The position numbers and the translations under genes were made by a program. The notes below the pieces were generated by a model. The model did not search any database. It was not told the origin of the DNA and saw only the letters and a list, made by a program, of their open reading frames with translations. This document shows positions 41,877 to 51,214 of a stretch of DNA of 64,000 bases, in pieces. This DNA comes from Enterobacter asburiae. Lineage in GTDB: Bacteria; Pseudomonadota; Gammaproteobacteria; Enterobacterales; Enterobacteriaceae. The DNA lies in contig NZ_CP102247.1 of the NCBI RefSeq assembly GCF_024599655.1, positions 3,534,001-3,598,000 of the forward strand, written 5' to 3'. How positions within the stretch are numbered: the stretch's first letter is position 1; each line of letters opens with the position of its first letter.

Positions 41877-43292
41877 TCAGAAGATGGTGAATGGGGCGAT
41901 AACCATGAATTTCACGTCACGTTCATCCTGGAAGATGTTGTTGTAGCCACCGCCATAGCTAGGCAGATCGGAATGATTGTCATACTGAGTGAAGTGCAGC
42001 TTGAACATCGTGCCCTTCGCTCGGCCATCCTGCAGCACATATGCAGCATCCAGACTGTAAGCAGATTCTTTCAGGCGCTGGCTCTGATCGTAGATCGGTG
42101 CACTGCTTGGCTTTGCATCCCAACCGTAAGCGTAGGAAGCCCCAACGGACCATCCTGCAAGGTTCCAGTTTTTGAGGTCGTACATCGCGCCGAAGAAGAC
42201 CGCCTTTTCACCATTGGCGTTGAAGTCAGAACGGTTATCCCACCAAATATCTAAACGTCCGTTTGATGAAGCGTAGGTTGGCGTCATGCGCTGCAGGAAG
42301 AAGCCCTGATTACCGTCTGCTTTAACCCAGGTACCTTCCAGACGAAGATCCACCTGACCTATTTTGTAGCCAAAGGTTAAAGCCTGAAGCCAGGCCGTGC
42401 CGTCATACAAATCATTAGCCAGCGCGACCTCATCATTAGTCTTTAAGTTATTTTGCGCATCGGCTTTATCACGTGCGCCATAGAACTGATAGCTGGTAGA
42501 GAGTGGGCTGCCAGCGATATCGAATTTATACGATGCTTTAGCAAAGTACTGATCCATATAGCCTTCAGCCTGACCAAACGCTGCTTCCAGGACAAGGTCA
42601 TTTTTAAAATCGTATTTCAAACCCAAAGAGTGGAGATAATCCACTTTGGTTTTACGATCGCCTTGATAGAACTTGTCCATCTCAATGTGCCACGGCGCTT
42701 TGTACTCGTTGGTCCACATATAGGAGAAGCTCAACGCACCCGCATCACCGTAGTCAAAGTTAGCCCCGGCTTCCGCACCCTGATAGGTACCCGGCATAAA
42801 GCTCCAGTGCGGCGCTAACAGGGTCTGGCCAGTTGGCTGAATATAACCACCGCGCGCCCATACCGGGCCGTATTTAAATTTCGCAGCGGCTTTGTAAAGG
42901 CTGATACCGCTCTTATCGCCGGACCAGTCTTCTTTATACGCTTTGTTACTGGAGGAGAAGGCGATTTCGTTCGGGTGGCCGCTGTCGCCGTTTTCCGCCA
43001 TTTCAATCGCGGTGAACGCAGCAATATCCAGACCGAACATATCCGCGGCATAACCTGACTGGAAGTCCAGGTTGGCGTTCCAGGTGGAGTGCGAAAGGTT
43101 GGTTTTATATTTATCTTCAGTGACGTCTTTACGGTCACGTTCACGCTGCCAGTAATAAATACCGCCCGTGAGGGTAGAATCGTCGATGAAGCCTGCCGCT
43201 TTCGCCTCTGGTGTCACCACCAGGCCCGACATTGCTGTCACACCGGCAATAGCCAGCGCCAGCGCACTACGTTTGCCACTGAACGTACGCAT
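41877..43292 (-). CDS. chiP: Chitoporin ChiP (OprD-family outer-membrane channel)
   Basis: ChiP (471 residues) takes up chitooligosaccharides. The signal peptide (about 1-32, ending PEAKA) is followed by a beta-barrel of alternating aromatic strands ending in ...KFMVIAPFTIF, with the terminal Phe needed for Bam recognition. The OprD-like pattern FIDDSTLTGGIYYWQRERDR begins the mature part. Its ribosome site is masked by ChiX (43298-43311), and in E. coli NagC represses it, linking it to the nag genes here. Confidence 0.95.
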   Translation of the reverse strand: MRTFSGKRSALALAIAGVTAMSGLVVTPEAKAAGFIDDSTLTGGIYYWQRERDRKDVTEDKYKTNLSHSTWNANLDFQSGYAADMFGLDIAAFTAIEMAENGDSGHPNEIAFSSSNKAYKEDWSGDKSGISLYKAAAKFKYGPVWARGGYIQPTGQTLLAPHWSFMPGTYQGAEAGANFDYGDAGALSFSYMWTNEYKAPWHIEMDKFYQGDRKTKVDYLHSLGLKYDFKNDLVLEAAFGQAEGYMDQYFAKASYKFDIAGSPLSTSYQFYGARDKADAQNNLKTNDEVALANDLYDGTAWLQALTFGYKIGQVDLRLEGTWVKADGNQGFFLQRMTPTYASSNGRLDIWWDNRSDFNANGEKAVFFGAMYDLKNWNLAGWSVGASYAYGWDAKPSSAPIYDQSQRLKESAYSLDAAYVLQDGRAKGTMFKLHFTQYDNHSDLPSYGGGYNNIFQDERDVKFMVIAPFTIF

Positions 43293-43297
43293 AGATT

Positions 43298-43311
43298 ATT
43301 CCTCTTTGACG
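43298..43311 (-). promoter_or_regulatory. ChiX small-RNA pairing site over the chiP ribosome site
   Basis: The chiP mRNA reads CGTCAAAGAGGAAT here, five bases upstream of its ATG and covering the AGAGG ribosome site. It is the exact complement of the ChiX seed ATTCCTCTTTGACG remembered from E. coli. ChiX pairing blocks translation until chitobiose-derived RNA traps titrate it. Confidence 0.8.
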
Positions 43312-43685
43312 AATTAAAACGCCTGAAACGGCGTAAATAAAAAAGACCAAATGGTCAGGGGTAGTTTTAAATACCCTCGAATTAACTACCGTCTTTAGGT
43401 TATTTTTCGCGACGCGAATTATCAATGCTTTTTAGCGGACAAAAGTCAGGATTATGACGAAGTGCACATAATTGGTAGTGATTTGTAACATTTGCAGAGA
43501 GGCGAGTAATGGCGGGGAATTATCAGGTATTTCAGTGGCTAGACGTGGGTTCTCTTTCCTTTTTTATCATCTTTTTGATTTTCGTAATGACACAAACTTT
43601 TTTTTAAAAAATAAGTAGCACCTCATTGACCTGATATTTTTATGACGCCTCTTTAGTCCCTGGCTTAATACCCTGATCGTTAAAT

Positions 43686-43710
43686 AAAAAAACGCCGCAT
43701 AGTGCGGCGT
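43686..43710 (-). terminator. Rho-independent terminator of glnS
   Basis: ACGCCGC (43692-43698) and GCGGCGT (43704-43710) pair around five bases, followed on the minus strand by seven T's. Confidence 0.85.
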
Positions 43711-43738
43711 TTGTCTCTCATTGACCAGAGCAGCAATA

Positions 43739-45406
43739 TTATTCGCCGATCTTCGTCCAGGTATCACGCAGGCCGACGGTACGGTTAAATACCGGTTTTT
43801 CCGCCGTGCTGTAACGGCTGTCCAGGCAGAAGTAACCTTCACGTTCAAACTGGAACGCTTTGCCCGCTTCAGCGGCTTTCAGAGAAGGCTCCGCATAACC
43901 CTGCTTGATTACCAAAGATTCCGGGTTGATGGTCGCCAGGAAATCTTCCGCCGCACCTGGGTTAGGCACGCTGAAAAGACGATCGTACAGACGAATTTCT
44001 ACCGGCAGCGCGTGGGAAGCGCTCACCCAGTGAATAACGCCCTTCACTTTACGGCCGTCAGCAGGATCTTTGCTCAGAGTCTCTGCATCGTAAGAACAGA
44101 AGATGGTGGTGATATTCCCTTCCGAATCTTTCTCTACGCGCTCGGCTTTGATGACGTAGGCGTTACGCAGACGCACTTCTTTGCCCAGCACCAGACGCTT
44201 GTACTGCTTGTTGGCTTCTTCGCGGAAGTCAGCGCGGTCAATCCAGATGTCACCGCTGAACGGTACGTCACGGCTACCCATTTCCGGTTTGTTCGGATGG
44301 TTAGGCATGGAGACCAGCTCGCTTTCACCCTGCGGATAGTTTTCGATAACCAGTTTCACCGGATCGATAACGGCCATCGCACGCGGAGCGTTTTCGTTGA
44401 GATCTTCGCGAATGCAGGATTCCAGGGAGGCCATCTCGATGGTGTTGTCCTGCTTGGTCACGCCGATACGTTTGCAGAACTCACGAATAGAGGCGGCAGT
44501 GTAACCACGACGACGCAGACCGGAGATGGTCGGCATACGCGGGTCATCCCAACCTTCAACGTGCTTGTCGGTCACCAGCAGGTTCAGCTTACGCTTGGAC
44601 ATCACGGTGTATTCCAGATTCAGACGAGAGAACTCGTACTGGCGCGGATGCACAGGAATGGTGATGTTATCCAGCACCCAGTCGTACAGACGACGGTTGT
44701 CCTGGAACTCCAGCGTACACAGGGAGTGCGTAATGCCTTCCAGCGCATCGCTGATGCAGTGGGTGAAGTCGTACATCGGGTAGATGCACCACTTGTTACC
44801 GGTCTGGTGGTGTTCTGCGAACTTGATGCGGTACAGCACCGGATCGCGCATCACGATGAACGGAGATGCCATGTCGATTTTGGCACGCAGGCACGCTTTG
44901 CCTTCTTCGAAGCCACCGGCACGCATTTTTTCAAACAGCGCCAGGTTCTCTTCCACGCTGCGATCGCGGAACGGGCTGTTTTTGCCCGGCGCAGTCAGCG
45001 TACCGCGATATTCACGGATTTCATCAGCAGACAGTTCGTCAACATACGCCAGACCTTTATTGATAAGTTCAACCGCGTAGGCATACAGCTGATCGAAATA
45101 GTCAGAGGAGTAGCAGATATCGCCAGACCAGTTGAAGCCCAGCCATTGCACGTCATTCTTGATGGACTCAACGTATTCGATGTCTTCTTTTACTGGGTTG
45201 GTGTCATCGAAACGCAGGTTGCACTGGCCCTGGTAGTCCTGGGCAATGCCAAAGTTCAGGCAGATAGATTTTGCATGCCCGATGTGCAGGTAGCCGTTCG
45301 GCTCCGGCGGGAAGCGGGTATGAATTGTGGTGTGCTTACCACTGGCCAGATCTTCATCGATGATCTGACGAATAAAGTTACTCGGGCGGGCTTCTGCCTC
45401 ACTCAT
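43739..45406 (-). CDS. glnS: Glutaminyl-tRNA synthetase
   Basis: GlnS (555 residues, E. coli 554) charges tRNA-Gln. It is a class Ic enzyme with PPEPNGYLHIGHAKS (HIGH at 40-43), the VMSKRKL form of KMSKS near 270, and the two C-terminal beta-barrels that read the anticodon. Four tRNA-Gln genes lie in the same window at 54301-54802. It is a single-gene unit between nagE and chiP. Confidence 0.98.
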   Translation of the reverse strand: MSEAEARPSNFIRQIIDEDLASGKHTTIHTRFPPEPNGYLHIGHAKSICLNFGIAQDYQGQCNLRFDDTNPVKEDIEYVESIKNDVQWLGFNWSGDICYSSDYFDQLYAYAVELINKGLAYVDELSADEIREYRGTLTAPGKNSPFRDRSVEENLALFEKMRAGGFEEGKACLRAKIDMASPFIVMRDPVLYRIKFAEHHQTGNKWCIYPMYDFTHCISDALEGITHSLCTLEFQDNRRLYDWVLDNITIPVHPRQYEFSRLNLEYTVMSKRKLNLLVTDKHVEGWDDPRMPTISGLRRRGYTAASIREFCKRIGVTKQDNTIEMASLESCIREDLNENAPRAMAVIDPVKLVIENYPQGESELVSMPNHPNKPEMGSRDVPFSGDIWIDRADFREEANKQYKRLVLGKEVRLRNAYVIKAERVEKDSEGNITTIFCSYDAETLSKDPADGRKVKGVIHWVSASHALPVEIRLYDRLFSVPNPGAAEDFLATINPESLVIKQGYAEPSLKAAEAGKAFQFEREGYFCLDSRYSTAEKPVFNRTVGLRDTWTKIGE

Positions 45407-45526
45407 CGTGGATTCCTCAAAGCGTAAACAACGTATAACGGCGTATGATCTTATAAGCAGGACGTAGTGACAACCCTTAGTTACGGAAAATACGTATCTG
45501 ATGAAAATAATGGGGGCGTTTGCTGC

Positions 45527-45560
45527 AAAAAAAAGCGGCGGAGGATATCCCCCGCCGCTT
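45527..45560 (-). terminator. Rho-independent terminator of nagE
   Basis: AAGCGGCGG and CCGCCGCTT arms pair around an AGGATATCC-type loop. Eight T's follow on the minus strand (45527-45534). It lies 26 bp beyond the nagE stop. Confidence 0.85.
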
Positions 45561-45585
45561 AAGGCATGACTCTACTCAGGAGCGA

Positions 45586-47607
45586 TTACTTGCCTTTAAT
45601 CTCATACAGCGGCGTTTGCCCCGCAACAACCTGACCTTTCGCCTGAATGACCAGGCCACTGAAGTCATCGATGTTGCTGCAAACGACCGGGCTTATCATG
45701 GAGCGCGCGTTGGCGTTCAGGAAGTCCAGATCCATTTCCAGAATCGGCTGCCCGGCTACCACTTCAGCGCCCTCTTCCACCAGGCGAGTAAAGCCCTGAC
45801 CGTTCAGCGCAACGGTATCGATACCCATATGGACAACGATCTCCGCGCCATTTTCGGTTTCGAGGCAGAACGCGTGGTTGGTGTTGAAGATTTTCACGAT
45901 GGTACCGGCCGCCGGAGACACAACGGTTTTTTCCGTTGGTTTCACCGCCACACCGTCACCGACCGCTTTGCTGGCGAAGGCTTCGTCAGGCACCTGCTCA
46001 ATCGCAACGACTTCACCGGTCACCGGTGAAACCAGCGCGGCTACCGTTTTGGCGTTAGGTACCGCCTGCGGTTTTGCAGCCGCTGGCGCGGCGGCAGGTG
46101 CGGCAGAAGCTTCTGCTGCGGCTACCGGACCGGTGGTTTTCATGGCGTTAGCAATTTTCTCTGCCACGAAGCCAACGATAATCTGCACGCTGGTTTTGTT
46201 CAGGCGGATAACGCCGGAAGCACCCAGACGTTTGGCCAGCGCTTCGTTCACCAGGGAAGAGTCTTTAACGTTCAGACGCAGGCGAGTGATACAGGCGTCG
46301 ATACCGGTCAGGTTGTCAGAACCGCCGACAGCGGCGATGTACTGACGCGCCAGACCAGATACGTCCTGATCCTGAGCACCGCTCACGTTCATATCCTGAC
46401 CATCCGCTTCGCTACCGGCCACGGCCAGTTCACGACCCGGCGTCATCAGGTTGAATTTGGTGATAGTGAAACGGAACACCACGTAGTAGATCGCGAAGAA
46501 CACCAGACCTTGCGGGATCAGCATCCACCAGTGGGTCGCCAGCGGGTTACGGGACGACAGCACCATATCCACCAGACCGGCGCTGAAGCCGAAACCGGCA
46601 ATCCACTGCATGCTGGCAGCGATGAACACGGAGATACCGGTCAGCACGGCGTGAATCACATACAGCACCGGCGCCACGAACATGAAGGAGAACTCCAGCG
46701 GCTCGGTGATACCGGTGAAGAAGGCCGCGAATGCCCCCGCCATCATGATACCCAGCACTTTCGCTTTGTTCTCTGGACGCGCGCAGTGGTAGATAGCCAG
46801 CGCAGCACCCGGCAGACCAAACATCATGATCGGGAAGAAGCCCGCCTGGTAACGACCGGTGATACCGACAACCGCTTTACCTGCTTCGATGGACTGTGCG
46901 CCACCCAGGAAGTTAGGGATATCGTTAATACCAGCAACGTCGAACCAGAATACGGAGTTCAGCGCGTGGTGCAGACCGACCGGGATCAGCAGACGGTTGA
47001 AGAACGCGTACACGCCCGCACCGACAGAACCCAGCTTCTGGATGTGCTCACCGAAGTTCACCAGACCGTCGAAGATCATCGGCCAGACGTACATCATGAT
47101 GAACGCAACAACGATCATCACAAACGAGGTCAGGATGGGGACCAGACGGCGTCCGCTAAAGAAGGAGAGTGCTTTTGGCAGCTCTACGCTGCTGAAGCGG
47201 TTATACAGTTCAGCGGAGATGATACCCACAAGGATACCGACGAACTGGTTGCTGATCTTACCGAATGCCGCCGGAACCTGGTCCGCCGGAATTTTTTGGA
47301 TCATGGCCACCGCTGCAGGCGAGCAGAGGGTGGTTAACACGAGGAAACCGACAAAACCGGTCAGCGCAGCGGCGCCGTCTTTGTCTTTGGACATACCGTA
47401 AGCCACACCAATCGCGAACAACACGGACATGTTGTCGATAATGGCGGAACCTGACTTGATAAAGAACGCCGCCAGCGCGCTGGTATTACCCCAGCCGTTG
47501 GGGTCGATCCAGTAGCCGACACCCATCAGGATGGCTGCGGCAGGCAGCGTGGCGACCGGCACCATCAGTGCGCGACCAACCTTTTGTAAATAACCTAGAA
47601 TACTCAC
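45586..47607 (-). CDS. nagE: PTS N-acetylglucosamine transporter, EIICBA
   Basis: NagE (673 residues; E. coli about 648) imports and phosphorylates GlcNAc. Order: EIIC membrane domain (about 1-370), EIIB (about 410-490, phospho-cysteine in GIDACITRLRL), an Ala/Pro-rich linker (about 495-520), and a Crr-like EIIA (about 530-673, active His in VVHMGIDTV). The extra length is mainly in the linkers. It is divergent from nagBACD across a shared NagC/CRP control region. Confidence 0.97.
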   Translation of the reverse strand: MSILGYLQKVGRALMVPVATLPAAAILMGVGYWIDPNGWGNTSALAAFFIKSGSAIIDNMSVLFAIGVAYGMSKDKDGAAALTGFVGFLVLTTLCSPAAVAMIQKIPADQVPAAFGKISNQFVGILVGIISAELYNRFSSVELPKALSFFSGRRLVPILTSFVMIVVAFIMMYVWPMIFDGLVNFGEHIQKLGSVGAGVYAFFNRLLIPVGLHHALNSVFWFDVAGINDIPNFLGGAQSIEAGKAVVGITGRYQAGFFPIMMFGLPGAALAIYHCARPENKAKVLGIMMAGAFAAFFTGITEPLEFSFMFVAPVLYVIHAVLTGISVFIAASMQWIAGFGFSAGLVDMVLSSRNPLATHWWMLIPQGLVFFAIYYVVFRFTITKFNLMTPGRELAVAGSEADGQDMNVSGAQDQDVSGLARQYIAAVGGSDNLTGIDACITRLRLNVKDSSLVNEALAKRLGASGVIRLNKTSVQIIVGFVAEKIANAMKTTGPVAAAEASAAPAAAPAAAKPQAVPNAKTVAALVSPVTGEVVAIEQVPDEAFASKAVGDGVAVKPTEKTVVSPAAGTIVKIFNTNHAFCLETENGAEIVVHMGIDTVALNGQGFTRLVEEGAEVVAGQPILEMDLDFLNANARSMISPVVCSNIDDFSGLVIQAKGQVVAGQTPLYEIKGK

Positions 47608-47720
47608 TTTCTTCCCCCTATGAGACCCCGTTTAAGGCATGTTCTCAGCTCTGTTTTTTATTGTGTCACGAACGATAGATACCGTTGATGCTTCACTGGC
47701 ATTGTGAGTGTGTGAAAAAT

Positions 47721-47739
47721 TAATTCGTATCGCAAATTA
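47721..47739. promoter_or_regulatory. NagC operator (nagE side)
   Basis: TAATTCGTATCGCAAATTA has the palindromic TTCG/CGnAA centre with flanking A/T runs typical of NagC boxes and matches the remembered E. coli nagE operator. Confidence 0.7.
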
Positions 47740-47752
47740 AACGCGTACTTTT

Positions 47753-47768
47753 TGTGATTTTTGTCACC
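47753..47768. promoter_or_regulatory. CRP site between nagE and nagB
   Basis: TGTGA-TTTTTG-TCACC matches both CRP half-sites except the final base. It lies about 43 bp upstream of the predicted nagB start, an activating position. Confidence 0.75.
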
Positions 47769-47810
47769 AAATATCGTTATTCACCCTCCCTTATACTGGC
47801 TAACAGCGAA

Positions 47811-47835
47811 AACTTATTTTATCATTCAAAAAATC
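47811..47835. promoter_or_regulatory. NagC operator (nagB side)
   Basis: The AT-rich element with TTATTTTATCATTCAAAAAA at 47814-47833 matches the E. coli nagB operator from memory. It overlaps the start of the nagB leader, about 90 bp from the nagE-side box, so a repression loop is possible. Confidence 0.65.
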
Positions 47836-47935
47836 AAGACGGATTGATCCGGCCTGAAAGTTTCCAGGTTACGCTTACGTATCAGGTTCCGATAGCCATC
47901 CGCCCACTCTTCTACTTTAACTCTTGAGGTGAACA

Positions 47936-48736
47936 ATGAGACTGATTCCCCTGGCAACTGCTGAACAAGTCGGTAAATGGGCCGCTCGCCATATCGTTAA
48001 TCGTATTAACGCGTTCAAACCGACCGCCGATCGTCCTTTCGTTCTTGGCCTTCCAACCGGCGGTACCCCGCTGACCGCCTATAAGGCGCTGGTTGAGATG
48101 CATAAAGCAGGCCAGGTTAGCTTTAAGCATGTTGTGACGTTCAACATGGACGAATATGTTGGCCTGCCAAAGGAACATCCGGAAAGCTACCATAGCTTCA
48201 TGCACCGCAATTTCTTTGATCACGTTGATATCCCAGCTGAAAATATTAACCTGCTGAATGGAAACGCGCCTGATATTGACGCAGAATGCCGTCAGTATGA
48301 AGAAAAAATCCGTTCTTACGGTAAAATCCACCTGTTCATGGGTGGCGTGGGCAACGATGGTCATATCGCGTTCAACGAACCGGCGTCATCTCTGGCTTCC
48401 CGCACGCGTATTAAAACGCTGACCCATGACACGCGCGTGGCAAACTCCCGCTTCTTTGACGGCGATGTTAACCAGGTTCCGAAATACGCCCTGACCGTTG
48501 GCGTAGGCACCCTGCTGGATGCCGAAGAAGTGATGATTCTGGTGCTGGGCGGCGTGAAAGCGCAGGCGCTCCAGGCGGCCGTAGAAGGCAACGTTAACCA
48601 TATGTGGACCATCAGCTGCCTGCAGCTGCATCCTAAATCAGTCATCGTCTGCGACGAACCGTCCACGATGGAGCTGAAGGTAAAAACGCTGAAATACTTC
48701 AACGAGTTAGAAGCTGAGAACATCAAAGGTCTGTAA
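47936..48736 (+). CDS. nagB: Glucosamine-6-phosphate deaminase
   Basis: NagB (266 residues, same as E. coli) converts glucosamine 6-phosphate to fructose 6-phosphate and ammonia and is activated by GlcNAc 6-phosphate. The GLPTGGTPL phosphate loop, D72 region FNMDEYVGL and the active-site segment GGVGNDGHIAFNEP (D141, H143, E148) are intact. It is first in nagBACD, preceded by CTTGAGGTG. Confidence 0.98.
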   Translation: MRLIPLATAEQVGKWAARHIVNRINAFKPTADRPFVLGLPTGGTPLTAYKALVEMHKAGQVSFKHVVTFNMDEYVGLPKEHPESYHSFMHRNFFDHVDIPAENINLLNGNAPDIDAECRQYEEKIRSYGKIHLFMGGVGNDGHIAFNEPASSLASRTRIKTLTHDTRVANSRFFDGDVNQVPKYALTVGVGTLLDAEEVMILVLGGVKAQALQAAVEGNVNHMWTISCLQLHPKSVIVCDEPSTMELKVKTLKYFNELEAENIKGL

Positions 48737-48744
48737 TTGAATAA

Positions 48745-48777
48745 CCGCCTCTTCATCAAGAGGCGGCCGCTTTTTTT
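48745..48777 (+). terminator. Attenuator-like hairpin between nagB and nagA
   Basis: CCGCCTCTT (48745-48753) pairs with AAGAGGCGG (48758-48766), and a run of seven T's begins four bases later. The gap between stem and T tract may make it leaky, which would give more nagB than nagA transcript. Confidence 0.6.
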
Positions 48778-48791
48778 AACCGGGGGTCGTT

Positions 48792-49940
48792 ATGTACGCT
48801 TTAACCCACGGTCGGATTTATACCGGCCATGAAATTCTGGATGACCATGCGATTGTTATCGCTGATGGCCTGATTGAACGTGTTTGCCCGCTGGCAGAAC
48901 TGCCGCCGGAGATTGAACAGCGCTCACTCAATGGAGCAGTAATCTCCCCCGGTTTCATCGACGTTCAGCTCAACGGCTGCGGCGGTGTGCAATTCAATGA
49001 TACCGCGGATGCGGTGACGGTCGAAACGCTGGAGATCATGCAGAAAGCCAACGAGAAATCGGGCTGCACCAGCTATCTGCCAACGCTTATCACCAGCAGT
49101 GATGACCTCATGAAGCAGGGTATCCGCGTGATGCGCGAATATCTGGCCAAGCACCCTAATCAGGCGCTGGGTCTGCACCTTGAAGGGCCATGGCTGAATA
49201 TGGTCAAGAAAGGAACGCATAACCCGAATTACGTGCGTAAACCTGATGCGGAGCTGGTTGACTACATATGTGCGAACGCCGATGTGATCACCAAAGTGAC
49301 GCTGGCGCCTGAAATAGCGGGGACGGATGTCATCAGCAAACTGGCTGGTGCCGGGATTATCGTTTCAGCAGGGCACTCAAACGCGACGCTGAAAGAAGCG
49401 AAAGCCGGTTTCCGCGCGGGCATTACCTTCGCAACGCACCTTTACAACGCCATGCCGTATATCACAGGCCGTGAACCGGGTCTGGTCGGGGCGATTCTGG
49501 ATGAGCCAGACGTCTACTGCGGCATTATTGCTGACGGCTTGCATGTCGATTACACCAACATCCGCAACGCTAAGCGGCTGAAAGGTGACAAGCTTTGTCT
49601 GGTGACGGATGCCACCGCACCGGCAGGTGCAAATATTGAGCAGTTCATTTTTGCCGGTAAAACAATATACTACCGCAATGGACTGTGTGTGGATGAAAAC
49701 GGTACGCTGAGCGGTTCCTCTTTAACCATGATTGAAGGGGTGCGTAACCTGGTTGAACATTGCGGGATTGCGCTTGATGAAGTCCTGCGTATGGCAACCC
49801 TTTATCCGGCTCGCGCAATGGGCGTGGATAAACAACTCGGCGGAATTGCACCAGGTATGGTTGCAAACCTGACGGCATTCACACACGATTATAAAATTAT
49901 TAAGACCATCGTTAATGGTAACGAGGTCGTCACTGAGTAA
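48792..49940 (+). CDS. nagA: N-acetylglucosamine-6-phosphate deacetylase
   Basis: NagA (382 residues) removes acetate from GlcNAc 6-phosphate before NagB. It is an amidohydrolase-superfamily barrel with the metal-ligand glutamate in GLHLEGPW, histidines in VSAGHSNAT and ATHLYNAM, and catalytic Asp in VTDATAPAG. It lies 55 bp after nagB and 8 bp before nagC. Confidence 0.97.
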   Translation: MYALTHGRIYTGHEILDDHAIVIADGLIERVCPLAELPPEIEQRSLNGAVISPGFIDVQLNGCGGVQFNDTADAVTVETLEIMQKANEKSGCTSYLPTLITSSDDLMKQGIRVMREYLAKHPNQALGLHLEGPWLNMVKKGTHNPNYVRKPDAELVDYICANADVITKVTLAPEIAGTDVISKLAGAGIIVSAGHSNATLKEAKAGFRAGITFATHLYNAMPYITGREPGLVGAILDEPDVYCGIIADGLHVDYTNIRNAKRLKGDKLCLVTDATAPAGANIEQFIFAGKTIYYRNGLCVDENGTLSGSSLTMIEGVRNLVEHCGIALDEVLRMATLYPARAMGVDKQLGGIAPGMVANLTAFTHDYKIIKTIVNGNEVVTE

Positions 49941-49948
49941 GTAAAAGT

Positions 49949-51169
49949 ATGACACCTGGCGGACAAGCTCAAATCGGTAATGTCGATCTCGTTAAACAAC
50001 TTAACAGTGCGGCGGTGTACCGCCTGATTGACCAGCACGGACCAATCTCGCGAATTCAGATAGCCGAACAAAGCCAGCTTGCTCCCGCCAGCGTGACAAA
50101 AATTACCCGTCAGCTCATTGAGCGCGGTCTGATCAAAGAAGTCGATCAGCAGGCCTCCACCGGGGGCCGCCGCGCGATCTCCATTATTACCGAAACCCGC
50201 AATTTTCAGGCAATTGGCGTCCGTCTGGGCCGCCATGACACCACGCTCACGCTGTACGATCTGAGCAGTAAAGCCATTGCGGAAGAGCACTACCCTCTTC
50301 CGGAGCGCACCCAGGAGACGCTGGAGCATGCGCTGCTCAATACCATCGCGCAGTTTATTGAAAGCTGTCAGCGCAAGATCCGCGAACTCATCGCCATCTC
50401 CGTAATTCTGCCCGGTCTGGTCGACCCGGAAAGCGGCGTGATCCGCTATATGCCGCACATTCAGGTTGAAAACTGGGGGCTGGTCGACGCGCTGGAAAAG
50501 CGTTTTAAAGTGACCTGCTTTGTGGGTCACGACATTCGCTCGCTGGCGCTGGCAGAGCACTACTTTGGTGCGAGCCAGGACTGTGAAGACTCTATTCTGG
50601 TGCGCGTTCACCGCGGAACGGGCGCGGGTATTATCTCTAACGGCCGAATTTTTATTGGTCGCAACGGCAACGTCGGCGAGATTGGCCACATTCAGGTTGA
50701 GCCCCTCGGGGAGCGCTGCCACTGCGGCAACTTCGGTTGTCTTGAAACCATTGCCGCCAACACGGCCATCGAGCAGCGCGTTCGCCATCTTCTTGAACAG
50801 GGTTACCAAAGCCGCGTCACGCTGGACGATTGCAAGATAGGCACCATCTGCAAAGCCGCCAATAAGGGCGACGCGCTGGCCTGCGAAGTGATCGAGCAGG
50901 TAGGACGCCACCTGGGGAAAACCATTGCCATCGCCATTAACCTGTTTAACCCACAAAAAGTGGTGATTGCCGGTGAAATTGTGGAAGCGGAAAAGGTGCT
51001 GCTCCCCGCCATTGAAGGCTGTATTAACACCCAGGCGCTGAAAGCATTCCGCCAGAATCTCCCGGTGGTTCGTTCAAAGCTTGACCATCGCTCGGCGATT
51101 GGCGCGTTCGCGCTGGTCAAACGCGCCATGCTCAACGGAATTCTGCTGCAGCATTTGCTGGAAAGCTGA
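49949..51169 (+). CDS. nagC: NagC transcriptional repressor (ROK family)
   Basis: NagC (406 residues) represses nagE, nagBACD and chiPQ and responds to GlcNAc 6-phosphate. An N-terminal helix-turn-helix (about 20-70, ISRIQIAEQSQLAPASVTKI) precedes the ROK domain, with the zinc cluster CHCGNFGCLE near 255. It lies 8 bp after nagA, so it is autoregulated with the pathway. Confidence 0.97.
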   Translation: MTPGGQAQIGNVDLVKQLNSAAVYRLIDQHGPISRIQIAEQSQLAPASVTKITRQLIERGLIKEVDQQASTGGRRAISIITETRNFQAIGVRLGRHDTTLTLYDLSSKAIAEEHYPLPERTQETLEHALLNTIAQFIESCQRKIRELIAISVILPGLVDPESGVIRYMPHIQVENWGLVDALEKRFKVTCFVGHDIRSLALAEHYFGASQDCEDSILVRVHRGTGAGIISNGRIFIGRNGNVGEIGHIQVEPLGERCHCGNFGCLETIAANTAIEQRVRHLLEQGYQSRVTLDDCKIGTICKAANKGDALACEVIEQVGRHLGKTIAIAINLFNPQKVVIAGEIVEAEKVLLPAIEGCINTQALKAFRQNLPVVRSKLDHRSAIGAFALVKRAMLNGILLQHLLES

Positions 51170-51214
51170 TCGGACCTTATAGTAACGCCTTCTTTTTTTG
51201 ATGTCGGACTGTCC

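Larger units (their letters stand above)
43293..43738. promoter_or_regulatory. chiP leader/promoter and glnS 3' region
   Basis: This 446-bp gap holds no convincing gene. From 43293 to about 43420 lies the chiP leader with the ChiX site and a GACCA/TGGTC palindrome at 43345-43356. AT-rich sequence to 43680 probably carries the chiP promoter and NagC/CRP sites, which I could not place with confidence. The glnS terminator is at 43686-43710. Confidence 0.6.
47608..47935. promoter_or_regulatory. nagE-nagB divergent control region
   Basis: This 328-bp gap holds a NagC-like operator near nagE (47721-47739), a near-perfect CRP site (47753-47768), a nagB -10 (TATACT, 47792-47797), and a second NagC-like operator downstream of it (47811-47835). 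In E. coli NagC binds the two operators together and forms a repression loop, released by GlcNAc 6-phosphate. The geometry is conserved. Confidence 0.8.

Noticed and set aside
43721..45427. 568-codon plus-strand ORF opposite glnS
   Set aside because: Antisense shadow produced by glnS codon bias; no ribosome site or family resemblance.
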